This document shows positions 33,802-41,484 of a stretch of DNA of 64,000 nucleotides, piece after piece. The notes below the pieces were generated by a model. That model did not search any database. It saw only the letters and a program-made list of their open reading frames with translations, and was not told the origin of the DNA. The position numbers and the translations under genes were made by a program. The first letter of the stretch is position 1, and each line of letters starts with the position of its first letter. The DNA lies in assembly GCF_001440415.1 (NCBI RefSeq), contig NZ_LLYA01000170.1, forward strand, positions 124,001-188,000, in the 5' to 3' direction. The DNA is from Bradyrhizobium retamae. GTDB lineage: Bacteria; Pseudomonadota; Alphaproteobacteria; Rhizobiales; Xanthobacteraceae.

Positions 33802-34048
33802 GACACGGCCTCCCGATGTTCCGGCCGCGACTTTCATCCCCTGACTGTTTCAGGATGACTACGTCAATCGATAAAAATGGTTTCGTCGGGGCGCTTTTGC
33901 GCAGGATATCTGCGCTTCACACACAAAATCTTGTCCATCAGGGCAAGGGCGACCGCAACGGCCTGCGGCCGCCTTTTCCCGCGGTTGCGGCGCAAAAGCA
34001 GCCTCTGCTATACGGCGGGTGCGAATTCCCCGTTTGAGGCCTATGTTT

Positions 34049-34336
34049 ATGTCCGTTGATGCCGCCACCGTTCGCCGCATCGCGCATCTGGCGCGGATTG
34101 CGGTCACCGAGGCCGAGGTTCCCCATCTGCAGGGCGAACTGAACGCCATGCTGGCCTTCGTGGAGCAGCTTTCGGAAGTGAACATCGACGGCGTCGAACC
34201 GATGACCTCGGTGACCCCGATGGAAATGAAGAAGCGGCAGGACGTGGTCAATGACGGCGAGATTCCCGACGACATCGTCAGGAATGCACCGGAGACGCAA
34301 AACCATTTCTTCCTGGTGCCAAAGGTGGTCGAATAA
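34049..34336 (+). CDS. gatC: Glu/Asp-tRNA amidotransferase subunit C
   Basis: 95 residues: MSVDAATVRRIAHLARIAVT, the long helix LNAMLAFVEQLSEVNIDGVE, then MTSVTPMEMKKRQDVVNDG and FFLVPKVVE. It is the clamp that wraps round GatA and GatB in the complex that converts Glu-tRNA(Gln) and Asp-tRNA(Asn) to the amidated forms. The start at 34049 has GAGG nine bases upstream; the ATG at 34043 is too close to it. First gene of a gatC-x-gatA-y-gatB operon. Confidence 0.95.
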   Translation: MSVDAATVRRIAHLARIAVTEAEVPHLQGELNAMLAFVEQLSEVNIDGVEPMTSVTPMEMKKRQDVVNDGEIPDDIVRNAPETQNHFFLVPKVVE

Positions 34337-34366
34337 CATCTACTCTGTTTTGAGATCGGAAGTCCG

Positions 34367-34582
34367 ATGTGTCTGCTCTGCGACGATGAAAAGGCCTATC
34401 AGGCCTATATGAACTATCTCGACGCGATGGAGCGGCAGGGCAAGGCCGCCGATCCCGACAAGGCGATGGATGCCGTGCTTGATCAGCTCGAGGCAGCCGA
34501 CAAGGCGCGCGCCCAGGAATCGAATAGCCCCGCCGCCGACAAGACGCTTTCTCCGTTCTTCTGCAGCCCGATCAATAAATGA
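34367..34582 (+). CDS. Small hypothetical protein inside the gat operon (between gatC and gatA)
   Basis: 71 residues. It begins MCLLCDDEKAYQAYMNYLD (CxxC at residues 2-5), has a charged helical middle (LDAMERQGKAADPDKAMDAV) and ends FFCSPINK with a third Cys. CGGAAG lies in front of the ATG. The TGA stop overlaps the gatA start (ATGA), so translation is coupled to GatA. No known domain recognised. The N-terminal CxxC plus later Cys could hold a metal (inference). Position and coupling argue for a role with the amidotransferase. Confidence 0.75.
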   Translation: MCLLCDDEKAYQAYMNYLDAMERQGKAADPDKAMDAVLDQLEAADKARAQESNSPAADKTLSPFFCSPINK

Positions 34583-36054
34583 CCGACCTGACATCTCTGA
34601 CGATCGCGGAGGCCAGGTCCGGCCTCGCGAGCAAGTCTTTCACCTCGCTTGAACTGACGGACGCGCATCTCGCCGCGATTGAAGCGGCGCGTTCGCTCAA
34701 TGCCTTCGTGCTGGAAACGCCCGACCAGGCGCGTGCCATGGCGCGTACGGTCGATGCGAAGATTGCCAAGGGCGAGGGCGGGCCGCTTGCCGGCATTCCG
34801 CTCGGTATCAAGGACCTGTTCGCAACGAAAGATGTGCGCACCACCGCGTGCTCGAAGATCCTCGGCAACTTCGTGCCGCCGTATGAATCGACCGTGACCT
34901 CGCAGCTCTGGCGCGACGGTGCCGTGATGCTCGGCAAGCTCAACAATGACGAATTCGCGATGGGCTCGTCGAACGAGACCTCGTGTTTCGGCCCGGTGGT
35001 CAATCCGTGGCGGCGCGAGGGTTCCAACACCGCGCTGGTGCCGGGCGGCTCGTCCGGCGGATCGGCATCCGCGGTGGCAGCGCTGCTCTGCATGGGCGCG
35101 ACTGCGACCGACACCGGCGGTTCAATCCGCCAGCCCGCCGCCTTCACCGCAACCGTCGGCGTCAAGCCGACCTACGGCCGCTGCTCGCGTTGGGGCATCG
35201 TGGCGTTCGCGTCCTCGCTCGACCAGGCCGGTCCGATCGCGCGCACGGTGCGCGATTCCGCGATCCTGATGCGCTCGATGGCGGGCCACGACCCGAAGGA
35301 CACGACCTCGGTCGACATCGGCGTGCCCGATTACGAAGCCGCCGTCGGCAAGTCCGTGAAAGGCATGAAGATCGGTATCCCGAAAGAGTATCGCCTCGAC
35401 GGCATGCCGGCGGAAATCGAAAAGCTCTGGAGCGAAGGCGCGGCATGGCTGAAAGCGGCCGGCGCCGAACTGGTCGAGGTGTCGCTGCCGCACACCAAAT
35501 ACGCGCTGCCGGCCTATTACATTGTGGCGCCGGCGGAAGCCTCGTCGAACCTCGCGCGCTACGACGGCGTGCGCTATGGCCTGCGCGTGCCGGGCCGCAG
35601 CATAGGCGAGTTGTACGAGAACACCCGCGCGGAAGGGTTTGGCGATGAAGTGCGCCGCCGCGTCATGATCGGCACTTATGTGCTCTCGGCCGGCTATTAC
35701 GATGCCTATTATCTGCGCGCGCAAAAAGTGCGCACCCTGATCAAGAGGGATTTTGAAGATTGCTTCGCCAAGGGCATCAGCGCGATCCTGACGCCCGCGA
35801 CGCCCTCGGCCGCCTTCGGCGTCGGCGAAAAGGGCGGCGCCGATCCGGTCGAAATGTATCTCAACGACATCTTTACGGTGACGGTGAACATGGCGGGGCT
35901 GCCGGGCATCGCCGTGCCGGCCGGCAAGGATGCGCAGGGACTGCCGCTTGGCCTGCAGTTGATCGGCCGTCCGTTCGATGAGGAGACGCTGTTCTCGCTC
36001 GGCGAAGTCGTGGAGCAGGCGGCCGGCCGCTTCACCCCGCCGCGCTGGTGGTAG
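34579..36054 (+). CDS. gatA: Glu/Asp-tRNA amidotransferase subunit A
   Basis: 491-residue amidase-signature enzyme that frees ammonia from glutamine or asparagine for the complex. The triad is Lys78 (GIKDL), cis-Ser158 (GGSSGGSAS) and Ser182 (TDTGGSIRQPA). Full length. Starts in the ATGA overlap with the small Cys protein and stops just before a second small gene. Together with gatC and gatB it indicates that Gln-tRNA, and probably Asn-tRNA, are made indirectly. Confidence 0.97.
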   Translation: MTDLTSLTIAEARSGLASKSFTSLELTDAHLAAIEAARSLNAFVLETPDQARAMARTVDAKIAKGEGGPLAGIPLGIKDLFATKDVRTTACSKILGNFVPPYESTVTSQLWRDGAVMLGKLNNDEFAMGSSNETSCFGPVVNPWRREGSNTALVPGGSSGGSASAVAALLCMGATATDTGGSIRQPAAFTATVGVKPTYGRCSRWGIVAFASSLDQAGPIARTVRDSAILMRSMAGHDPKDTTSVDIGVPDYEAAVGKSVKGMKIGIPKEYRLDGMPAEIEKLWSEGAAWLKAAGAELVEVSLPHTKYALPAYYIVAPAEASSNLARYDGVRYGLRVPGRSIGELYENTRAEGFGDEVRRRVMIGTYVLSAGYYDAYYLRAQKVRTLIKRDFEDCFAKGISAILTPATPSAAFGVGEKGGADPVEMYLNDIFTVTVNMAGLPGIAVPAGKDAQGLPLGLQLIGRPFDEETLFSLGEVVEQAAGRFTPPRWW

Positions 36055-36056
36055 CC

Positions 36057-36350
36057 ATGGCGGATTTCCGCGCCAGCTTGACGGACGCAGCGCCCGCGCG
36101 GGGCCTCGAGCCGCCGCTGGCCGCGTTGTGGTGGGCTGCCAAGGGCGACTGGGACCGGGCGCACAAGATCGTTCAGGACGAGAGCGATGCGAACGCCGCC
36201 TGGGTGCATGCCTATCTGCACCGGGTCGAAGGCGATCTCAGCAACGCCGGCTACTGGTACCGTCAGGCCGGCCAGCCGGTGGCAAAGGACTCTCTGGAAG
36301 CCGAATGGGAGCGGATCGTGTCCGCGCTGCTCGGAGGTAGAAAAGCATGA
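36057..36350 (+). CDS. Small hypothetical protein inside the gat operon (between gatA and gatB)
   Basis: 97 residues from ATG 36057 (MADFRASLTDAAP). A GTG nine bases earlier overlaps the gatA stop and is less likely. The middle is helical and TPR-like: LAALWWAAKGDWDRAHKIVQ, AAWVHAYLHRVEGDLSNAGYWYR, then LEAEWERIVSALLGGRKA. The Trp/Tyr/Ala spacing suggests one or two helix-turn-helix repeats as in TPR or Sel1 (inference). It overlaps the gatB start by 4 bp (ATGA). A second small gene locked into gatCAB; function unknown. Confidence 0.8.
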   Translation: MADFRASLTDAAPARGLEPPLAALWWAAKGDWDRAHKIVQDESDANAAWVHAYLHRVEGDLSNAGYWYRQAGQPVAKDSLEAEWERIVSALLGGRKA

Positions 36351-37831
36351 CCGTGTCAGTCAAACCGGGAAAATTGATCAAGGGCCAGACGGGCGACTGG
36401 GAAGTCGTGATCGGGATGGAGGTGCACGCCCAGGTCACCTCGAAATCAAAACTGTTCTCGGGCGCGTCGACCGAATTCGGCGGCGAGCCCAACAGCCATG
36501 TGTCGCTGGTCGATGCCGCGATGCCGGGCATGCTGCCGGTCATCAACGAGGAATGCGTCAAGCAGGCTGTCAGAACCGGGCTCGGCCTCAACGCCAAGAT
36601 CAACCGGCGTTCGGTGTTCGACCGAAAAAACTATTTCTATCCGGACTCGCCGCAGGGCTATCAGATCAGCCAGTACAAGTCGCCGATCGTAGGCGAGGGC
36701 GAGATCGTCGTCGAACTGGACGGCGGCAAGACCGCTACGATTGGTATCGAGCGGCTGCACCTGGAACAGGATGCCGGCAAGTCGCTGCACGATCAGTCAC
36801 CGACCATGTCCTATGTCGACCTCAACCGCTCCGGCGTGGCGTTGATGGAGATCGTGTCAAGACCCGATATCCGCGATGCCGAGCAGGCCAAGGCCTACGT
36901 AACCAAACTTCGCTCCATCCTGCGCTATCTCGGCACCTGCGACGGCGACATGGAGAAGGGCTCGTTGCGCGCCGATGTGAACGTTTCCGTGCGCAAGCCC
37001 GGCGGGCCGCTCGGCACCCGCTGCGAAATCAAGAACATGAACTCGATCAACTTCATCGGCCAGGCGATCGAGTACGAGGCGCGGCGTCAGATCGAGATCA
37101 TCGAGGATGGCGGCACGATCGACCAGGAGACGCGCCTGTTCGACCCCAACAAGGGTGAGACGCGATCGATGCGCTCCAAGGAAGAGGCGCACGACTATCG
37201 CTATTTCCCCGATCCCGACCTGCTGCCGCTCGAGTTCACGCAAAGCTATGTCGATGAGCTCAAGGCGAAGCTGCCGGAATTGCCGGACCAGAAGAAGGCG
37301 CGCTTCATCGAGAGCCTCGGCCTGTCGGCCTACGATGCTGGCGTGCTGGTGGCCGAGCGTGAGAGCGCGGTCTTCTATGAGGCCGTGCTGGATGGACTTG
37401 CGGACAAGGCGCGCGACGGCAAGCTCGCCGCCAATTGGGTGATCAACGAGCTGTTCGGACGCCTCAACAAGGAAGGCCATGGCATTACGGCGTCGCCAGT
37501 GTCGGCGGCGCAGTTGGCCGCGATCGTTGGCCTGATCGGCGAGGGCACGATCTCCGGCAAGATCGCAAAGGATCTGTTCGAGATAGTCTGGCAGGAAGGT
37601 GGCGACCCGCGCGAGCTGGTCGAAGCGCGCGGCATGAAGCAGGTCACCGATCTCGGTGCGATCGAGAAGGTCGTCGACGACATCATCGCCGCCAATCCGG
37701 ACAAGGTTGCGCAGGCGAAAGCCAAGCCGCAGCTCGCCGGCTGGTTCGTTGGGCAGGTGATGAAGCAGTCCGGCGGCAAGGCCAATCCGCAAGCAGTCAA
37801 CGATCTCCTGAAGACGAAGCTCGGCATCTGA
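36347..37831 (+). CDS. gatB: Glu/Asp-tRNA amidotransferase subunit B
   Basis: 494 residues. It activates the tRNA-bound carboxylate with ATP and receives ammonia from GatA. Blocks: WEVVIGMEVHAQVTSKSKLF, FDRKNYFYPDSPQGYQISQY, ADVNVSVRKPGGPLGTRCEI and the C-terminal tRNA-binding YqeY-like helical domain (~350-494). Full length. Starts in an ATGA overlap with the preceding small gene. Last gene of the operon; no hairpin terminator was picked out right after it. Confidence 0.97.
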   Translation: MTVSVKPGKLIKGQTGDWEVVIGMEVHAQVTSKSKLFSGASTEFGGEPNSHVSLVDAAMPGMLPVINEECVKQAVRTGLGLNAKINRRSVFDRKNYFYPDSPQGYQISQYKSPIVGEGEIVVELDGGKTATIGIERLHLEQDAGKSLHDQSPTMSYVDLNRSGVALMEIVSRPDIRDAEQAKAYVTKLRSILRYLGTCDGDMEKGSLRADVNVSVRKPGGPLGTRCEIKNMNSINFIGQAIEYEARRQIEIIEDGGTIDQETRLFDPNKGETRSMRSKEEAHDYRYFPDPDLLPLEFTQSYVDELKAKLPELPDQKKARFIESLGLSAYDAGVLVAERESAVFYEAVLDGLADKARDGKLAANWVINELFGRLNKEGHGITASPVSAAQLAAIVGLIGEGTISGKIAKDLFEIVWQEGGDPRELVEARGMKQVTDLGAIEKVVDDIIAANPDKVAQAKAKPQLAGWFVGQVMKQSGGKANPQAVNDLLKTKLGI

Positions 37832-38383
37832 GGCGTCCCGTAACGGGACGACTCCGTCGTTGATTGATGCGCGCGAGCGTGTTTCGATCGTCCATCGCGA
37901 TCTGAAATTCACCCGCGCGCCCGATAGCGCAGTTGCGAATCGGTCTTCGCGATTCGCAAAAAAGTTCGGTTTTGGCGAGCGGCGATGAGACGCCAACGCC
38001 GTGCCCACGAAAATTTTTTTATTGCCAAAATTTGCGACTCAGAGTCCGTGCACACGACGTTTTCGCACCATCAGTGAGTCGCGACGACATCGAGTGCGCA
38101 TCGAACGTGGTTTGCGCGAATCCAAGAAAGCGCTGCGGCACAGGCGATTCTTGCAATCTTGACAAACGCCGATGTCGATCGTTGCGGCACTTTTTGCATC
38201 GACGCGCGAGCATGTCGTTGCGTCGTCGACTGCAGCGCTGCTCGCGCTCTCACATTACCGCGTCAACACTTCCTTAAGCGGGACGCTGTTTTTTTGGATG
38301 TGTTGGTGTATTCGGGATGTAGTGCATCTCGATTCCCGAGTGCACGCAGCGACTAAGCCATCTCACTACATTAGGAGGGCAAC
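37832..38383. other. Long intergenic region upstream of the lysine-rich peptide gene
   Basis: 552 bp with no supportable gene on either strand. It is less GC-rich than its surroundings, with A/T runs (near 38010-38030 and the T7 at 38288). The part next to the peptide gene is rich in CGACG/CGTCG and GCATCGA words. It probably holds the promoter and a long leader for the gene at 38384. No convincing -35/-10 pair or riboswitch fold was identified. Confidence 0.5.
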
Positions 38384-38476
38384 ATGGCCAAGAAAGCTAA
38401 GAAGGCGAAGAAAGCGAAGAGCGCAGTGAAGAAGACTGCGAAGAAGACCCGCAAGGTCGCCAAGAAGAAGAAGTAA
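38384..38476 (+). CDS. 30-residue histone H1-like lysine-rich peptide
   Basis: ATG at 38384 follows TTAGGAGGGCAAC, an almost perfect ribosome site. The peptide opens MAKKAKKAKKAK and closes KVAKKKK: 16 Lys and 1 Arg in 30 residues, no acidic residue. This matches the low-complexity tails of histone H1-like, Hc1 or HU-tail DNA-binding proteins, here without any folded domain. A DNA- or RNA-binding or charge-neutralising role is inferred. It stands alone, with a 552-bp gap before and about 900 bp after. Far below gene-finding size limits. Confidence 0.75.
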   Translation: MAKKAKKAKKAKSAVKKTAKKTRKVAKKKK

Positions 38477-39384
38477 GTTCGCTTCTTTGAAAATTGCCGG
38501 CGGCTCGATGCCGGCACGTCATCCGAGCCCCAAGACGAAACGCTGAAGGCTCTGGTCGACGAAAGAGGGTGTCGGCGAGACATCAGGTCAAACGGCTGGA
38601 TCGTATTTCGGAAGAGCTTGCTCTTTCAAACCGGTCCGGCAGAAGAAACAGGTTTTCTTCGTTCGGTGCGGGCATCCTTAACTGCTCGCAATTTCACCGG
38701 GGCCAAAAGCCCGGCTTGAAATCTGGTCCTGACGTGTTCGCCGACGCCCTCGTTCCCTTGGGGCGTACTCGCCCCCGGAACGCCCACTCTCGCTGGAGCG
38801 CTCCGACAGCCCGCGCATCAGGCGTCCGGCACTGAAGTTTTCCAAATTCACATCGTCCACAGGCGCCGGTTCGGTTCCGCCTGTCGCGCCGGCAGGCGCG
38901 TTTCGGTGGCCGGCACGCCCGCAGAGTTGCGTGCCGCCCGGGTCATCTGCTGGAACCGTCAACGCTTCGATCGGGGTGACGGTGACGATGACACCGACAT
39001 TGGCCGCAATGGTTATCGTTCCGCAAAACCGCAGGGTAAACCGACCTTCACGATTGGCCACTTCTCCCTGTGCCGCAGATACTTCTGCGATTTTCGTGTT
39101 CAACGGCGCAAGGTGCGCGTTTACGCCCCGTTCATCGCGAACCTTAAACTGCCCTTCAAATTTGTTCGGCCATGATCATCCCAACAACAGACCGGAAAAC
39201 GGCACGCGCATGATCCGCCAAAGTGTAGGCGGTTTGGCGATCAGATCATGCGTTCTTCCAATAAAGGGCGCGCGATCGGACGCAAAACCGGTTTCCACTT
39301 TTGCTGATCGCGCGCCGGGGATGTCAACAGTGGACAGGGGCCGCGCTCGGGGGAGGGCGGCAACGATAAGAAGGGGAGCTACAT
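38477..39384. other. Gene-poor region between the lysine-rich peptide and the Sel1-like gene
   Basis: 908 bp. Open frames of 90-140 codons exist on both strands (about 38678-39103 minus and 38906-39175 plus) but none has a ribosome site, recognisable domain or convincing composition. A hairpin GCCGGC...GCCGGC follows the peptide gene near 38500. A palindromic repeat lies at 39268-39315. Promoter of the Sel1-like gene is expected at the right end. Nothing else supportable. Confidence 0.45.
39268..39315. repeat. Inverted repeat with GCGCGATC/GATCGCGC ends
   Basis: Ends GCGCGCGATC and GATCGCGCGC pair perfectly over 10 bp. The interior carries AAAACCGGTTTCCACTTTTG, a block seen in a well-known rhizobial intergenic repeat (from memory). 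Upstream of the Sel1-like gene. Confidence 0.65.
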
Positions 39385-39651
39385 ATGTTTCAGGGGCAGA
39401 TCGATCTCGATACCGCAATTCCGGTGGAGGCGACCGCAATTCCGGACGTGCTGTTCGAGCGCGGCCTTTACTGGGCGAGCGGCCGTTCCGGCGTGGTCAA
39501 TCTCGTCGCGGCCCACAAATGGTTCAATCTCGCCGCGCTGAAGGGACGCGCGGATGCAATCTCCATGCGCCGCGAGGTTGCCGCCATGATGTCGGATGCC
39601 GAAATCGCCGCCGCACAGCGCGAGGCGCGTGCGTGGATGACCGCGCATTGA
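39385..39651 (+). CDS. Sel1-repeat-like small protein
   Basis: 88 residues. The core DVLFERGLYWASGR...NLVAAHKWFNLAALKG is one Sel1-like repeat (helix-turn-helix with the LG.LY / AA.WF.LAA pattern), followed by a second helix pair AAMMSDAEIAAAQREARAWM. Such short single-repeat proteins act as protein-protein adaptors. The ATG follows GGGGAGCTACAT. No signal peptide. Neighbouring genes on the right are decayed, so no partner is visible. Family call solid, function unknown. Confidence 0.8.
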   Translation: MFQGQIDLDTAIPVEATAIPDVLFERGLYWASGRSGVVNLVAAHKWFNLAALKGRADAISMRREVAAMMSDAEIAAAQREARAWMTAH

Positions 39652-39663
39652 AAGACGGCGGCG

Positions 39664-40207
39664 TCACGCCGGCGGCTCTCCGTTGGCAAGGCAGCATTTC
39701 TTCGCCTTCTTGCCACTCCCGCAGGGACATGGATCGTTACGCCCGACGTGGCGCGCCCGCGCCGAACAACGCTTCACGGATGAATCCGTCGATTGAGCGG
39801 TCGGTGATCAGAGCGAACAGGGCGTCGCTATCATCATCGAACACGCCAGTGACAATATTGGCCAGGCTTTCAATGACGGTATCGCCGATGAGATCGTCGA
39901 CCTCATCGAAGGGCCGGCGCAGCAGGCGCAAGAGCGGCTGGCAAGATTCGCGGTTACAAGCTCCGCCCAGGATATGAAGCCCGCGGAACAGCAGCAGACT
40001 TTCATCGTCTGACAAGAGCTCGCCATCCGCAGCTCTCTCGAGGCGCGCAATTTCGGCGCGGCTTCTTCGATCCGCCGTACAAACGGCGATGGCGAAATCA
40101 GGAAGGTCTGCTTCCGTTGCGATGCCGTGAAGGTGGTCTTCGATCGGGCCGAGATCAGGCGTGTTCTCGCCATCGTCGAGGATTGCTTCGAGTTATTCCT
40201 TTTTCAT
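39664..40207 (-). pseudogene. Decayed DUF1186/SEC-C protein gene
   Basis: From ATG 40207 the frame reads MKKE-stop-LEAILDDGENTPD: codon 5 is TAA (40193-40195). Beyond it an open frame continues as a DUF1186-like helical region (LLSDDESLLLFRGLHILGGA, LLRLLRRPFDEVDDLIGD, ALFALITDRSIDGFIREALFG) to a stop at 39737. One frame over, the same strand then encodes a complete SEC-C zinc motif, HVGRNDPCPCGSGKKAKKCC, to a stop at 39664. Relatives have a long segment between these two parts, so there is a probable internal deletion plus a frameshift, besides the early stop. Three lesions make a functional product unlikely. A downstream start could still give a ~130-residue fragment. Confidence 0.8.
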
Positions 40208-40300
40208 GCTGTGCTCCACTGCGTGTGGTAAATCCGATGCTGATCGGATGCGCTCGCAACGGCAAGAGACGATCCAGCATCATCGCAAATGGCGCAATGG

Positions 40301-40436
40301 TTATGGCAAGGGCAAATACTTGCTTATCGAGATGACGTGTCCCTGCTGATGGGACGCAACTCTTCGTCGCAGATCGTCCGTTGAGTCGACGTAGATGTCG
40401 CCATTGCTCAGTTTCGAGGAAGTAGACGTACCACAC
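40301..40436 (-). pseudogene. GIY-YIG nuclease-family remnant, frameshifted and truncated
   Basis: GTG at 40436 after GGGAG reads VWYVYFLET, the first motif of the short GIY-YIG proteins (UPF0213-like). Removing one base near 40409 lets the frame continue SNGDIYVDSTDDLRRRVASH, matching the YVGSTxDLxxR motif; Gly of YVG is Asp here. It then meets a stop at 40301 after QQGHVISISKYLPLP, less than two-thirds of normal length. Frameshift, key Gly loss and truncation together mark it as dead. Lies between tRNA-Ser and the DUF1186 pseudogene. Confidence 0.75.
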
Positions 40437-40480
40437 GTGGTTACAGTCTCCCTGCGCTCTTAATAGAGCTTCGGGAGACA

Positions 40481-40538
40481 CCCTTCGCTCTGTCGGCCCT
40501 CGGGTGGCCCGCCACCCGAAGCCCGGCAGGGCGAAGGG
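40481..40538. repeat. Large hairpin abutting the 3' end of tRNA-Ser
   Basis: Two 28-base arms (40481-40508 and 40511-40538) pair at 24 positions with a 2-base loop; ends are CCCTTCGC and GCGAAGGG. The right arm stops at the base next to the tRNA CCA. There is no T-run on the minus strand, so it is a weak intrinsic terminator at best; it may guide 3' processing or be an inserted palindrome. Confidence 0.75.
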
Positions 40539-40632
40539 TGGCGGAGCCGGAGGGATTCGAACCCTCGATAGGGCTTTACAACCCTATAACGGTTTAGCAA
40601 ACCGCCGCCTTCAGCCACTCGGCCACAGCTCC
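40539..40632 (-). tRNA. tRNA-Ser (anticodon GCU)
   Basis: 94 bases including an encoded CCA end. On the minus strand it begins GGAGCTGTGGCCGAGTGGCT, with a full acceptor stem GGAGCTG pairing CGGCTCC (one G-T), anticodon loop TTGCTAA giving GCU, a long class II variable arm (TATAGGGTTGTAAAGCCCTA stem) and T loop GTTCGAATC. Reads AGC/AGU codons. The long variable arm confirms serine. Confidence 0.97.
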
Positions 40633-41484
40633 ATGAGGGCGGATATGCCCGACGCGAGGGCGAGCCGCAAGCGGCAGATTCAGGTTACGCCGGGGCTATT
40701 TGGTGGCGGTGCCGCCGTAGGCGTTCCTTCCGGGTCGATCCCGTATCCCGCAGAGCATGTCACACCGCTTCTTTTCAAGGCCTCGCATTCGATTCGGCGC
40801 GGGGATGTAGCCCGATTAAGGGGCCTGGGAGCAGGCGCTTATATAAAGCGTCGTCTTCGCCCAGCGAATGCACTTCGATTCCGGGGCTTTTTGCAGTTTC
40901 TCACGAGCTGGTTCCCTGGGAGCCGCCGGCCGAAACTGGTCATGACGGCGGGGCCGCCGGCTTAGTCTTTATACTTGTCATGAATCGCGCCCAAACCGGC
41001 TGCCGCGCGTCGCCTTCTCTATCGTGTTCGGTCGATGCGGATTCGGCGAATCCCGCCATTCGATTCGACGCGATGACATTCGTTCGGAGGGCAGAACCGC
41101 TTGCTGCGCTGCCCACGTAACAATTCACGAGTCAAATAGAACTAATCAAAAATGTTTATTAGAAACAAAGGCTTGTAGAGAAACTTCGATCACAAACACG
41201 TGTTATTTGTGCAACACCCTTCGGAAAAGGGGCGAAGTGGGGCCGCTCGAAGCGGTTCCTTTGTTGCTTGTGCAGAAGTCCTCGGTAATTGTGATCGGGC
41301 GACGGAGGGGGGCATCCCGAGGTCGTCCCGTTTTAGGTGGTTCGCTTAAGTCCCTCGCGTTCATGCGGGAGTGTCCGAAGGCGCGAAGCGACTAAGCGGG
41401 TTTCAGGGGACAAGGGAACCAACCTTAGGGTGTTTCACCCAGCGGATCCGGAACCTTCCCTACAGAGCAACTTGGAGGTTTAGC
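40633..41484. other. Long region upstream of the porin gene
   Basis: 852 bp without a supportable gene. It is AT-rich at about 41110-41215, where the porin promoter is expected (TTGTGCAACACCC and an AACACGTGTTATTTG dyad, ACACGTGT). A long leader of up to 270 bases would precede the porin ATG, room for sRNA or riboregulation as known for outer-membrane porins. Upstream part contains the tRNA-Ser promoter around 40640-40700. Confidence 0.45.

Noticed and set aside
36048..36056. GTG start of the gatA-gatB intervening gene overlapping the gatA stop
   Set aside because: The ATG at 36057 gives the more plausible protein; the three extra residues add nothing recognisable. The alternative remains possible.
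38678..39175. Open frames of 142 codons (minus) and 89 codons (plus) after the lysine-rich peptide gene
   Set aside because: No ribosome site, no recognisable motif, and they overlap each other. Kept as non-coding.
40155..40481. 108-codon minus-strand frame taken as one protein
   Set aside because: Only its first part (WYVYFLET) matches a family; the GIY-YIG match continues in another frame, so the long frame is an artefact of the frameshift in the pseudogene.
40504..40965. 153-codon frame on the plus strand containing GGIRTLDRALQPYNG
   Set aside because: This is the well-known spurious translation of a tRNA-Ser gene read on the opposite strand; the tRNA at 40539-40632 explains it.
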